A stretch of DNA of 52,253 bases from an uncultured bacterium (GTDB lineage Bacteria; Acidobacteriota; Thermoanaerobaculia; Thermoanaerobaculales; Thermoanaerobaculaceae): assembly GCA_937924755.1 (NCBI GenBank), contig CALEVZ010000033.1, positions 1 through 52,253 of the forward strand. The letters are read 5' to 3'. Both the position numbers and the translations under genes were made by a program. The first letter of the stretch is position 1, and every line of letters starts with the position of its first letter. The notes under the pieces are model-generated. The model was not told where the DNA came from. It worked only from the letters and a program-made list of their open reading frames with translations, and searched no databases. Shown here piece by piece: positions 26,294 through 35,140 of this stretch.

Positions 26294-27219
26294 CGCGCTC
26301 CCCGCTCACCCTTTTGGTTATTGCCCTGGCCGCCTTACTGCTGCTCGGCGACACCCTGTTCGTGGTGGACGAGACCAAGCAGGTGGTGATCACCCAGTTC
26401 GGCAACCCCGTGGGTGATCCCATCACCTCCCCGGGGCTGCACGCCAAGCTCCCCCTAATCCAAAAGGCGCACTTCTTCGACAAGCGTTTTCTGGAATGGG
26501 ACGGCGACGCCAACCAGATGCCGACCCGCGACAAACGCTTCATCTGGGTGGATACCTACGCCCGCTGGCGCATCAACGACCCGCTGCTCTTCTTCCAGAG
26601 ACTGCGCGACGAGCGGGGCGCCCAGTCCCGTCTCGACGACATTCTCGACGGCGAGACCCGCAACGCCGTGGCCCGGCACGACCTCGTGGAAGTCGTGCGC
26701 TCCTCCAACCGGCCGCCCGAGGCGATCCTGGTGGATTCCGAGGAGGAGACGGCGATCCTCCAGAACATCACCAAAGGGCGCCAGGCGATCACCGACGAAA
26801 TCCTCAAGGAAGCGTCGCGCCGCACCGCCGATCTGGGGATCGATCTCATCGACCTGCGCATCAAGCGCATCAATTACGTCGACCAGGTGCAGCGGGACGT
26901 CTTCGCCCGCATGATCGCCGAGCGCAAGCGGGTCGGCGAGAGGTACCGCTCCGAGGGTGAGGGCGAATCGGCCCGCATCGGCGGCGAAAAGCAGCGCGAG
27001 CTGCAGCGCATTTCCTCCGAGGCGTACATGAAGGCGCAGGAGATCCGCGGCAAGGCCGACGCCGAGGCGACGCGGATCTATGCCGAGGCGTACGGTCGTG
27101 ACCCGGCGTTCTACGCCTTCGTCAAGAGCCTGGAAACCTTCGAGAAGGCGGCAGACCAGCGCACCACCCTCGTCCTCACCACCTCCAGCGACGTGCTCAA
27201 GGTGTTGAAGAAGCCGTAG
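26290..27219 (+). CDS. hflC: HflC-like SPFH protease-regulator subunit
   Basis: 309 residues. Single N-terminal helix (LTLLVIALAALLLLGDTLFVV), then VVDETKQVVITQFGNPVGDPI, the PTRDKRFIWVDTYARWRI block and DILDGETRNAVARHDLVEVVR. The coiled C-terminus is IAERKRVGERYRSEGEGES followed by RGKADAEATRIYAEAYGRDP, the Y-A-x-A-Y-G-x-D-P-x-F-Y signature of HflC. Start ATG at 26290 overlaps the hflK stop, so the pair is translated stoichiometrically. Confidence 0.94.
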   Translation: MTRSPLTLLVIALAALLLLGDTLFVVDETKQVVITQFGNPVGDPITSPGLHAKLPLIQKAHFFDKRFLEWDGDANQMPTRDKRFIWVDTYARWRINDPLLFFQRLRDERGAQSRLDDILDGETRNAVARHDLVEVVRSSNRPPEAILVDSEEETAILQNITKGRQAITDEILKEASRRTADLGIDLIDLRIKRINYVDQVQRDVFARMIAERKRVGERYRSEGEGESARIGGEKQRELQRISSEAYMKAQEIRGKADAEATRIYAEAYGRDPAFYAFVKSLETFEKAADQRTTLVLTTSSDVLKVLKKP

Positions 27220-27242
27220 TACAGACGCTGCTGGAGACGCGT

Positions 27243-27257
27243 TACACTTGGTTCATG
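27243..27257 (+). promoter_or_regulatory. Leaderless promoter of the TPR gene
   Basis: TACACT (27243-27248), six bases, ATG at 27255. Lies 24 bp after the hflC stop and separates the TPR gene from the hflKC operon. Confidence 0.6.
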
Positions 27258-28895
27258 CGAACTGCCGTCGCCGTTGCCGCAGGTCTCTTCCTCACCTTCA
27301 GCGCCATCGCCACGGCACAGGACCCTCTCGCCGACGCCAACGCCGCCTACCGGCGAGGGGAGTTCCGACGGGCGGCACAGCTGTTCACCCAGGCCGCCGA
27401 GGCCGAAACCGACCCCACCGCCCGTGCCAACATCTTGGTCAACCTGGCGTGGACCTACTGGGCCCTGAAGGAGCGGGGCAAGGCCGAGGAGGCCCTGGAG
27501 CAGGCGCTGGGGGAGGCTCCCCACCTGGAACTGGTGCCGGAGTACTACACCCCCGACTTCGTCAAGGCCCTGGCGCGGGCGCGCGAGCGCATGGCCACCC
27601 CCCGCCCCACCCCAACGCCGCGGCCGATGCAGGCTCAACCGCGATTCGAGCCGGGTTCGGTGGCGGCACTGCGCAGCCGGCTCGCCCTGGCAGAGGACAC
27701 TCCCGCCCTGGAGGCGCTACTGGGGGAGGTGCGCGCCGCCGCCCTCACCGCCGCCCCCCCCCTGGCCAGCGAACTGTTGGATCTGGAGGCGGACACCCTG
27801 GACCGGCTGGGTCGCACCGAGGAGGCGTTGTCGCTGCGGGGGCGGGGAGCGGCGCTGCGCGCCATGTCTCTGGCCGCCCCGGGGGCCTCGGTGGTCCCTC
27901 TGGATGCGCTGCTGGAAGCGCGCCGGCTCCTCGCCGGCAACCGACCCCAGGAAGCCGCTGCCATGATGAGCGGGGTGTTGTCGGCGCTGCCCTCCTGCGT
28001 GCCGGCGCTGGAGATCATGGCGGAGGCGCTGCTCTTTTCCGGCCGCCTGGACGAGGCCTACTCGGCGCTGCGCACCGCCCTGCTGGGCAATGAGAAGCCC
28101 GACCTGTTGATGAACCTGGGGGAGGTGGAGGTGCGGCGCAACAACCCCAACGCCGCCCGGGAGGCCTTTCGGCGGGCGGTGGACCTGGACCCCCGCAACG
28201 ACCGGGCATGGGCCGCCACTGGCCTGCTGGCCGCTCGACTGGGCGACCTCTCGGGAGCCCGGGAGGCGCTGGATAAGGCGTTGGCCCTCAACGGCACGCT
28301 GTTCGAAGCTCGCGTCGTTCGGGCCCAGCTGGCACTGGCCGACGGGGACGCCACCGCGGCTTTACAACACCTGCAGCGCGCCCTGCAGGTGCGCCCCGAC
28401 GACCCCTGGGCCTCGGGGTGGGCAGGTGTGGCTCACCTGGCCTCCGGCAACCTGGCCGCCGCCCAGCCGCGTCTGGAGGAGGCGGCGGCGCGCGATCCGG
28501 GAACGTTCACCCTCCCCCTGGTGGAGGCGCTGCGCCGGCAGGGCAAGGTGGAGCAGGCGCTGGCAAGGCTTGGCACCCCCCGCCCCGAGGACGTCGAGGC
28601 GCAGCTTCTGTACGCTCGCTGCCTCCTTGACCTCGGCCGTGGCGCCGACGCGGTGACCGCCTTGCAGCCGCTTCTCCAGCTTCGCCCCAACGACGTTCGC
28701 GTGCGGTACCTGCTGGGATTCGCCTACCATGCCGGGCGCGAGTGGGATCAAGCGCTGGGGCAGCTCGCCCAGGCGGCCTCGCTGCCCGGCGCGCCTGCAC
28801 AGCTCACCGAGGCCTTCGGCCTGGCCCAGGCCACTGCCGCCGGCCAGCGGCTCATGGACACCGCCGAGGCCCCCATCACCCTGCCCCGGCGGTGA
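27255..28895 (+). CDS. Exported TPR-repeat protein
   Basis: 546 residues with signal peptide AVAVAAGLFLTFSAIATAQ. The mature N-terminus is an all-helical pair of repeats (AAYRRGEFRRAAQLFTQAAE and LVNLAWTYWALKERGKAEEA), then a TPRPTPTPRP linker. The C-terminal 400 residues contain at least six TPR units (NLGEVEVRRNNPNAAREAFR, RAQLALADGDATAALQHLQR, LLGFAYHAGREWDQALGQL and others). A periplasmic scaffold role is likely; no partner is known. The 3' end overlaps the convergent glycosyltransferase by 20 bp. Confidence 0.88.
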   Translation: MRTAVAVAAGLFLTFSAIATAQDPLADANAAYRRGEFRRAAQLFTQAAEAETDPTARANILVNLAWTYWALKERGKAEEALEQALGEAPHLELVPEYYTPDFVKALARARERMATPRPTPTPRPMQAQPRFEPGSVAALRSRLALAEDTPALEALLGEVRAAALTAAPPLASELLDLEADTLDRLGRTEEALSLRGRGAALRAMSLAAPGASVVPLDALLEARRLLAGNRPQEAAAMMSGVLSALPSCVPALEIMAEALLFSGRLDEAYSALRTALLGNEKPDLLMNLGEVEVRRNNPNAAREAFRRAVDLDPRNDRAWAATGLLAARLGDLSGAREALDKALALNGTLFEARVVRAQLALADGDATAALQHLQRALQVRPDDPWASGWAGVAHLASGNLAAAQPRLEEAAARDPGTFTLPLVEALRRQGKVEQALARLGTPRPEDVEAQLLYARCLLDLGRGADAVTALQPLLQLRPNDVRVRYLLGFAYHAGREWDQALGQLAQAASLPGAPAQLTEAFGLAQATAAGQRLMDTAEAPITLPRR

Positions 28896-30108
28896 GCGCC
28901 CGCACCAGCGCCGCGGCCGCCCGGGCAGGCTCATGCCCCCCCTCCTCCCAGGCCGCCCGAGCAGCGGTACGCGCGCCATCGAGCGCCTCTCGGCTGGTAG
29001 CCAGCCCCGCCACGTGCCTTACCATATCCACCACTCCCGCCTTGCCCGGCGGCACGCGCAGCGCCGCCGCCGGAGGCAACTCCAAAAACTGCCGGTAGCC
29101 GGAGACGATCACCGGCACCCCGGCGGCGAGGAAGCGCAAGGCTGCCGCCGAGGTTTCTCCCGCCGTGGGATAGCGCGGCACCAGTCCCACATCCGCGGCG
29201 GCCAACAGCCCGGCAAGCTCATGGGGGGAGGCGAACCCCCACAGAACCAGCCGCTCCGAGAGACCGGCCGCACCGGCACGGCACGCCACCGCCGAGTTCT
29301 CACTCCCCTCCCCCACCACCACCACCAGACACCGCACCCCCAGCTCCTTCAGTGCCGCCAGGCCTGTGAGGATGACATCGACCCCTTTGGCGGGGGTGAG
29401 AAAGCCCAGGTGGAGCAAGACCAGCTCGCCGTTGCTCACCCCCAGCCGCTGGCGCCACCGCTGCCTGTACTCCGGCCGGGCCAAGCACGCCACCGCCAGC
29501 GGCACCCGCACCACGGGCAGATGGGGTAACGCCTGAGCCACCATCCCCGCCGCTGTTCGGCTGTGCACGATGACCGCGCGGGCGCGAGAGAGAAACGGTT
29601 TCTGCGCCGGAAACAGGAAGGGATCCAGGCGACCGGTATAGCCCCATCGCCGGGCCCTCGCCAGGAAGCGACCCGCCCCGGGGTGAGCCTCCTCCAGCTC
29701 CGCTGCGAACCGCTCCCAGGCTCCCTCGGCGGCCGCCTCCTCCACCAGCAGGTGGTGGAGCACCGGGTCATGCAGCACCACCACGCCGCCGTGCCGGCGC
29801 AGGCGTGCCGCCACCCACAGGTGGTAGGGGTTGTTGCCGAGGTGCAGCAGGGAGACAACCCCTTCGCCCCCGACGCTGCCGTTGGAGATGCGCGGAAGGT
29901 CGAGCCACACCCCTCCCTCCGGCGGCGGCTGCCAGTGGGGCGGCTCGACAACGGTGACGTGGGCGAGGGCGGCCAGCTCCGGCAGGATCTCCGCGGCGTA
30001 GTCCGCCACCCCGGAGCGCGTGGGGGGCAGCGGCGAGGCCCACGTCAGGCGAAGCTTCGCCGGGGTCTCGGGCAATGCCCCCGCGGCGTCCGCCGCGCCA
30101 ACCATCAC
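28876..30108 (-). CDS. Glycosyltransferase, family 4-like
   Basis: 410 residues of GT-B fold. SPLPPTRSGVADYAAEILPEL is the N-terminal acceptor-side loop seen in GT4 enzymes that begin W-x-S-P-L-P-P-x-x-S-G-(I/V)-A-D-Y. The C-terminal domain has LLHLGFLTPAKGVDVIL, a VVGEGSE turn, LVLWGFASPHELAGLLAAADVGLVPR and ETSAAALRFLAAGVPVIVSGY, the donor-binding E-x(7)-E-like region. Sugar and acceptor unknown. The first ATG (30108) overlaps the prfB stop by 4 bp, so it is the last gene of the nfeD-to-prfB operon. Confidence 0.88.
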   Translation of the reverse strand: MMVGAADAAGALPETPAKLRLTWASPLPPTRSGVADYAAEILPELAALAHVTVVEPPHWQPPPEGGVWLDLPRISNGSVGGEGVVSLLHLGNNPYHLWVAARLRRHGGVVVLHDPVLHHLLVEEAAAEGAWERFAAELEEAHPGAGRFLARARRWGYTGRLDPFLFPAQKPFLSRARAVIVHSRTAAGMVAQALPHLPVVRVPLAVACLARPEYRQRWRQRLGVSNGELVLLHLGFLTPAKGVDVILTGLAALKELGVRCLVVVVGEGSENSAVACRAGAAGLSERLVLWGFASPHELAGLLAAADVGLVPRYPTAGETSAAALRFLAAGVPVIVSGYRQFLELPPAAALRVPPGKAGVVDMVRHVAGLATSREALDGARTAARAAWEEGGHEPARAAAALVRALTAGAG

Positions 30109-31212
30109 CGCCCGTTGCCGGCGAGCGCCTGCATTTTGAGGTACGCCTCGATGAACCCGTCCAGGTCGCCGTCTAGCACGCGATCGGCGTCCCCCACCTC
30201 GAAGTTGGTCCGCACATCCTTGACCAGCCTGTAGGGCTGCAGAACGTAGGAGCGGATCTGGTTGCCCCAGGAGATCTCCTTCTTGGGGCCTTTGATCTTC
30301 TCCAGCTCCTCCTCCTTCTTTTGCAGCTCCAGCTCGAACAGCCGGGCGCGCAGCACCTTCATGGCGGTGGCCAGGTTCTTGATCTGCGAGCGCTCGTTCT
30401 GGCAGCTCACCACGATGTTGGTGGGCACGTGGGTCACCCGCACCGCCGAGTAGGTGGTGTTCACGCCCTGCCCTCCGGGGCCCGAGGAGCAGAAGCGGTC
30501 GATACGGAGATCCTTCTCGTCGATGGTCACCTCGACCTCTTCGTCCACCTCGGGGTAGACGTGCACGGAGGCAAAGGAGGTCTGCCGGCGGGCGTTGGCG
30601 TCGAAGGGGGAGATGCGCACCAGCCGGTGGATGCCGTTCTCGCCTTTCAGGTAGCCGTAGGCGTACTCGCCCTTAACCAGGACGGTGGCGGCGCGGATAC
30701 CCGCCTCCTCGGCGTCCTGGGTGTCCAGCACCTCGGCCTCGAAGCCGCGCCGCTCGCACCAGCGCAGGTACATGCGCAGCAGCATGCTGGCCCAGTCCGC
30801 CGAATCGGTACCGCCGGCGCCCGGGTGGATCTCCACAAAGGCGTTGGCGACGTCGTAGTCGCCGGTCATCTTGGTCTCCAGCTCCAGTCGCTCCAGGCGA
30901 GGGGTGACCCTGGACAAGAGGTCGTCGAGCTCGGGCAGCGCCGCCTCGTCCTCGGCGGCCAACTCCTGGAGCACCTCGATGTCTTCGATGGTACGGGCGA
31001 GAAAGCGATCGGTCTCGATCTGTGCCTCGAGGGCGCGCCGACGGCGCATCACCTCGCGCGCCTTGTTGCGGTCGCTCCAGAAGTCCGGGCGCTGGGTGAG
31101 CTCGGAGATCCCCGCCAGCTCGCCCTCCATCTTCACGGCGTCAAAGGTACCCCCGCAGCATGGCCGCCCGCTCGCGGGTTTCATCTGCCCTGGCCAGGAC
31201 TTCCTCGCGCAT
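30105..31212 (-). CDS. prfB: Peptide chain release factor 2 with programmed +1 frameshift
   Basis: RF2 releases the peptide at UGA and UAA. The first frame starts at ATG 31212 and encodes 23 residues (MREEVLARADETRERAAMLR GYL) before an in-frame TGA at 31143-31141. The site reads CGG GGG TAC CTT TGA C, a near-exact match to the E. coli AGG GGG TAT CTT TGA C. A +1 shift at CTT-TGA continues as GAC GCC into the main frame. The remainder holds the SPF tripeptide (RISPFDANARRQTSF) and SSGPGGQGVNTTYSAV with the catalytic GGQ. Predicted product about 368 residues. Autoregulated: low RF2 raises pausing at TGA and shifting. It starts 6 bp after the lnt stop. Confidence 0.95.
31139..31153 (-). promoter_or_regulatory. 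RF2 programmed frameshift site
   Basis: Minus-strand CGGGGG (internal Shine-Dalgarno-like), then TAC, CTT slippery codon, then TGAC. Matches the canonical prfB recoding signal in all functional parts. Confidence 0.93.
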
Positions 31213-31218
31213 GTAGAC

Positions 31219-32727
31219 CTACCCTGTCTGCGCCTTCCCGCCGCGGCGGTGGCGCGCTGTGATTATAGCCGCCAGCCAGGCCGCCACGATCGCCCAGCGA
31301 AGAGTGATCCCCCAGCGCGCCGCCGGCGTCACTCCTTCGCCTGCCCACACCTGGGCCATGATCAGCCCCCGCTCGCCGAATCCCAATTTTTCGATGATCG
31401 TGCCGCGAGGGTCGACGATCGCCGAGATACCGGTGACAGCGGCGCGCACTAGGTAGCGTCGGGTCTCGGCTGCCCGCAACACCGCCAGGGCCAGATGCTG
31501 GCGAGGAGCGGCCGAATCGCCGTACCACCCGTCGTTGGTGATGGTGACCAGGATGCTCGCCCCGGCCAGCACCTCCGCCGCTGCCAGGGAGGGGAACGCC
31601 ACCTCATAGCACACCGCCAGCCCCGTCGGCCCCACCGGGCCGGGCACTGGCAGCATGCTGCGGCCGGGGGTGAACGAACCCACCTCCCGCACCAGCGGGC
31701 GCAGGATGGCCAGGCGCCCCACCACCGGGATGTACTCCCCGAACGGCACCAGATGCACTTTGTCGAAGCGGTGCGGCAGCAGTCCCGCGGGGGAGGCGGT
31801 GAAGATCGAATTGAAGTACTCGTCCCCCCCGGGAGAGAGCCCGATGGACCCCAGCGTCAGCCACACCCCGTGCCCACGGGCGAAGGCCTCGATGCGGTTG
31901 CGATGCACCGCGTCCCGCTCCACCAGCCGCGGCACCGCGCTCTCCGGCCACACCACCCAGCTCGCCCCCGCCTTTGCCGCTAGAGTGGAGAGCTCCCACA
32001 CGTTACTCTCGATGGACGCCAGATTCTCGGCGTCCCAGCGATACTCCAGCGGCACGTCAGGCTGCAAGGCGGCGACCTTGACCGCTGCGCCCGTCGGTTG
32101 CGGCGGCGGAGCCAGCCAGGCGGTCAGGCCGAAGAGCGTCAGCGCCCCCGCCACCATCACCGCACCCTGACGCCGACCGGGGCGCTCCAGCAGGCCGTCC
32201 AGCCCCGCCCCGAGGGCCAGCAGCAGCAACGACAGGCCGGCCGAGCCCACCACCGGCAGCGGCGACAGCAGCCACGGCCAGGCGGTTGCCGCCGCCGCCA
32301 CCGGGTTCCAAGGGAACCCCCAGGGGGGGTGCCCCTGCAGCACCTCCACCGCCGCCAGCGCCAGCGGTAGCACCACGAGGTGCCAGCGCCGGGGCGTCTG
32401 CGCCGTCCCCCAGGCGGCCAGGGCCCAGGTGAGGCCTAGGATGGCGGCCATGAGCACCCACCCCAGCAGGGCCACCGCCAGGGGCAGGTGCCCGTAGCGG
32501 TGCAGGACGACCACCACCCACGGCACCGCGGCGAGCCACTGAGCGGTACCGGCTAGCCATCCCACCCGAAACGCCGCCCACCCCCGTACCTCCTCCAGGG
32601 CCCGCCGCAGCAGGCCTGGGGTGAAGAGCAGCAGCGGCACCAGCCCCGGCCCCGGCAGCGCCAGCGCCAGCGCCACCCCGCTGCCTGCCGCCAGCCCCCA
32701 GCGCCGCCATTGTCCGATCATCCGCAC
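31219..32727 (-). CDS. lnt: Apolipoprotein N-acyltransferase
   Basis: Adds the third acyl chain to lipoproteins in the inner membrane. The N-terminal half has about six to eight helices, then a nitrilase-like periplasmic domain from about residue 225. The catalytic Glu is in WVVWPESAVP, Lys in FDKVHLVPFGEYIP and Cys in LAVCYEVAFP, the intact E-K-C triad. NDGWYGDSAAPRQHLALAVLRAAE follows as usual. GTG at 32727 has TAGCGT exactly six bases upstream, so lnt may have its own leaderless promoter in addition to operon transcription from nfeD. Ends 6 bp before prfB. Confidence 0.95.
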   Translation of the reverse strand: MRMIGQWRRWGLAAGSGVALALALPGPGLVPLLLFTPGLLRRALEEVRGWAAFRVGWLAGTAQWLAAVPWVVVVLHRYGHLPLAVALLGWVLMAAILGLTWALAAWGTAQTPRRWHLVVLPLALAAVEVLQGHPPWGFPWNPVAAAATAWPWLLSPLPVVGSAGLSLLLLALGAGLDGLLERPGRRQGAVMVAGALTLFGLTAWLAPPPQPTGAAVKVAALQPDVPLEYRWDAENLASIESNVWELSTLAAKAGASWVVWPESAVPRLVERDAVHRNRIEAFARGHGVWLTLGSIGLSPGGDEYFNSIFTASPAGLLPHRFDKVHLVPFGEYIPVVGRLAILRPLVREVGSFTPGRSMLPVPGPVGPTGLAVCYEVAFPSLAAAEVLAGASILVTITNDGWYGDSAAPRQHLALAVLRAAETRRYLVRAAVTGISAIVDPRGTIIEKLGFGERGLIMAQVWAGEGVTPAARWGITLRWAIVAAWLAAIITARHRRGGKAQTG

Positions 32728-32739
32728 CGCCGCACGCTA
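32725..32739 (-). promoter_or_regulatory. Possible internal leaderless promoter of lnt
   Basis: TAGCGT (32739-32734), six bases, GTG. Located in the 86-bp gap between lipA and lnt, the longest gap of this operon. Confidence 0.5.
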
Positions 32740-32813
32740 GCACATACAGGGGAACACCGACCGATTCACCGCCGACGGCCGTGGCCGAGGCAAGAGTGTT
32801 CTCGTCCGGCCCC

Positions 32814-33674
32814 TTACCCGGCCTGGCGGACGTGGACGAAGGCCTCTTCGGCGTGGTAAGAGGAGCGCACGAAGGGGCCGGCGATGACCTCCAAGCCCAG
32901 GGCGCGGCCGCGGCGCTCCAGCGCCGCGAACTCCTCCGGCGCCCAGTAGCGCACCACCTCCACCTCACGGCGGGTGGGGCGCAGGTACTGGCCGATGGTC
33001 ACCACCCGGCAGCCCACCCGCGCCAGATCCTCCAGGGCGGTGGTGACCTCCTCCACCTCTTCCCCCAGGCCCACCATGAGGCCGGACTTGGTGACCATGG
33101 CCGGGGCGCGCTCCGCCACCCGGGCCAGCACCTCCAGCGCCCAGCGGTAGCGCCCCTGGCGCCGCACCCGCGGGTACAGGCGCTCGACGGTTTCCAGGTT
33201 GTGGTTGTAGACGTCCGGGCCGGCGTCGATGACCACATCGACGGCCGCCGGAGCGCCGCGGAAATCGGGGGTGAGGACCTCGATGGTGGGGCGAGGATTT
33301 AGGGCCTGCAACGCTCTGATCACCGCGGCAAAGTGGGTGGCTCCGCCGTCGGGGAGGTCGTCGCGGTCCACCGACGTCACCACCACGTGGCGCAGCCCCA
33401 GCTCAACGGCCGCCCGGGCCAGCCGTACCGGCTCTTCAGGATCCAACGGCCGAGGGCGGCCGTGGGCAATGGAACAGTAACGGCAGTTCCGGGTACAGAC
33501 ATCACCCATGATGAGAAAAGTGGCGGTTCCCCGGGAAAAGCACTCGGAGCGGTTGGGGCAGCGGGCCTCGTCGCACACCGTGTGCAGGCGAGCCGCCCCG
33601 GTCAGCGCCCGCACCCCGTGCAGTTGGTCCAGCTGCAGCTTGCGCTCGCGGATCCACACGGGCAGGGAGGGCAC
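32814..33674 (-). CDS. lipA: Lipoyl synthase
   Basis: Radical SAM enzyme that inserts two sulfurs into octanoyl groups on lipoyl domains. Auxiliary cluster cysteines are in CDEARCPNRSEC near residues 34-45 and the radical SAM triad in CTRNCRYC near 60-67. DRDDLPDGGATHF, NHNLETVERLYPRVR and the C-terminal RSSYHAEE (serine ligand) are all present. Length 286 matches the family. GTG start at 33674 lies 4 bp after the SPOR gene stop with GGGAGT upstream. lipB is not in this window. Confidence 0.96.
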   Translation of the reverse strand: MPSLPVWIRERKLQLDQLHGVRALTGAARLHTVCDEARCPNRSECFSRGTATFLIMGDVCTRNCRYCSIAHGRPRPLDPEEPVRLARAAVELGLRHVVVTSVDRDDLPDGGATHFAAVIRALQALNPRPTIEVLTPDFRGAPAAVDVVIDAGPDVYNHNLETVERLYPRVRRQGRYRWALEVLARVAERAPAMVTKSGLMVGLGEEVEEVTTALEDLARVGCRVVTIGQYLRPTRREVEVVRYWAPEEFAALERRGRALGLEVIAGPFVRSSYHAEEAFVHVRQAG

Positions 33675-33678
33675 GGCG

Positions 33679-34329
33679 CTACTCCCTCACCATGAAGGCA
33701 TCGGGGAACCCCTGGGTGCGCACTCGGGCGATGATCCGCCCGGCGCTCTCCTCGTCCGGGAAGGGCCCCAGGCGTACGCGGTAACGTCCGTCGGGCCCGC
33801 GCGACACCACCACCTGCTGCGGGGCGAACCCCAGCGCCACCACCCGCTGCCTGAGCCCCTCTCCCTGTCGGGCCTGGGACAGGGCACCCACCTGAACCCA
33901 GACGCCGGCTGTGAGTTGGGCAATGGCCGTCGGGGCTGCCTCGCGCGGCGGCATTGGGGTGGGCAGCGTTGGTGGAGACGTCGGTGAGGGCACTGGCGTG
34001 GGCTCCGGAGACGGCACCACCTCGGGCGAGGGTGACGGCTCCGGCAGCGGAGTCGGTTCGGGCGAGACCACGGTAGGAGGTATGGCGATGGTCGTCACCT
34101 CTTCGGGTAACCCGGCCCAGCCGGGCGGGACTGTTGCCGTGACCAACTGGGGCTCGGCCGCCACCGTCGGCCCTTCCTCCTGCCCGGCCCGGTGGCGGTC
34201 ACCGTGGGGTTGTCGCAACCCCACGGTGACGCCCAACCCGAACGCCACCAGCATCAGCCCGGTCAAGGCGGCGATGAGGAGCGCCATCTGGCGCCCGCTC
34301 ATGATGATCTCGAAGTGCTTCTCGCCCAC
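33679..34329 (-). CDS. SPOR-domain membrane protein
   Basis: 216 residues: cytoplasmic tail, one membrane helix (ALLIAALTGLMLVAFGLGVTVG), a long Pro/Glu/Ser stalk (PTPLPEPSPSPEVVPSPEP), then a SPOR domain (VWVQVGALSQARQGEGLRQR to RYRVRLGPFPDEESAGRIIA). SPOR domains bind denuded septal peptidoglycan, so the protein probably acts in division or wall metabolism. Lies 19 bp after the slipin gene and 4 bp before lipA, in the same transcript. Confidence 0.9.
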   Translation of the reverse strand: MGEKHFEIIMSGRQMALLIAALTGLMLVAFGLGVTVGLRQPHGDRHRAGQEEGPTVAAEPQLVTATVPPGWAGLPEEVTTIAIPPTVVSPEPTPLPEPSPSPEVVPSPEPTPVPSPTSPPTLPTPMPPREAAPTAIAQLTAGVWVQVGALSQARQGEGLRQRVVALGFAPQQVVVSRGPDGRYRVRLGPFPDEESAGRIIARVRTQGFPDAFMVRE

Positions 34330-34348
34330 TCAGCTCACTTCCCGGGCT

Positions 34349-35119
34349 TCACTTCTTTCCGTCCCCCTTGTTCATGAAGGCGGAAATGATGTCGATGGGA
34401 ACCGGGAAGACGATGGTGGAGTTCTTCTCGGTCGCCACCTCCGTCAAGGTCTGCAGGAAGCGCAGCTGCAGCGCACCTTCCTCGCTTTGAATGATCTTCG
34501 CCGCGGCGGCCAGTTGCGCGGAGGCCTGGAACTCGCCCTCGGCGTGAATGATCTTGGCCCGTTTCTCGCGCTCCGCCTCCGCCTGCTTGGCCATCGCCCG
34601 CTGCATCTCCTGCGGCAGGTCCACGTGCTTGACCTCGACCAGGGAGACCTTCACCCCCCACGGGTCGGTGTGGCGATCGATGATCTGTTGCAGGTTCTGG
34701 TTGAGCTTCTCGCGCTCGGCCAGAAGCTCGTCCAGTTCCACCTCGCCCAGCACCGAACGCAGCGTCGTCTGGGCGAGCTGCGAGGTGGCGTAGACGTAGT
34801 TCTCCACCTCGATGATCGCCTGGACCGGGTTCAGCGCCCGGAAATAGACCACCGCGTTGACCTTCACCGAGACGTTGTCGCGGGTGATGACGTCCTGCGG
34901 GGGAATGTCCAGCACCACCGTGCGCAGGCTCACCTTCACCATCCGGTCGATAGGCCAGAAGACGAAGACGAAACCCGGACCCTTGGCCTGCGGCAGCACC
35001 CGGCCGAGGCGGAAGATGACACCCCGCTCGTACTCGTTTAGGATGTTGATCCACTTGAAGACCAACAGCAGGCCGACGAATACCGCGACGAACAACCCGA
35101 ACGGAATCTGACCCTGCAT
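34349..35119 (-). CDS. Slipin (stomatin-like SPFH protein)
   Basis: 256 residues: hydrophobic N-terminus ([18 protein letters not shown]), then [22 protein letters not shown], the conserved stomatin start. [46 protein letters not shown] and the C-terminal coiled part [22 protein letters not shown] identify a slipin of the YbbK/QmcA kind. Slipins form oligomeric rafts and are usually the partner of NfeD, which is the gene directly upstream here (21 bp). ATG 35119 has GGGGGAG upstream. Confidence 0.94.
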   Translation of the reverse strand: MQGQIPFGLFVAVFVGLLLVFKWINILNEYERGVIFRLGRVLPQAKGPGFVFVFWPIDRMVKVSLRTVVLDIPPQDVITRDNVSVKVNAVVYFRALNPVQAIIEVENYVYATSQLAQTTLRSVLGEVELDELLAEREKLNQNLQQIIDRHTDPWGVKVSLVEVKHVDLPQEMQRAMAKQAEAEREKRAKIIHAEGEFQASAQLAAAAKIIQSEEGALQLRFLQTLTEVATEKNSTIVFPVPIDIISAFMNKGDGKK

Positions 35120-35140
35120 GACTCCCCCTTCCTGGACGAC

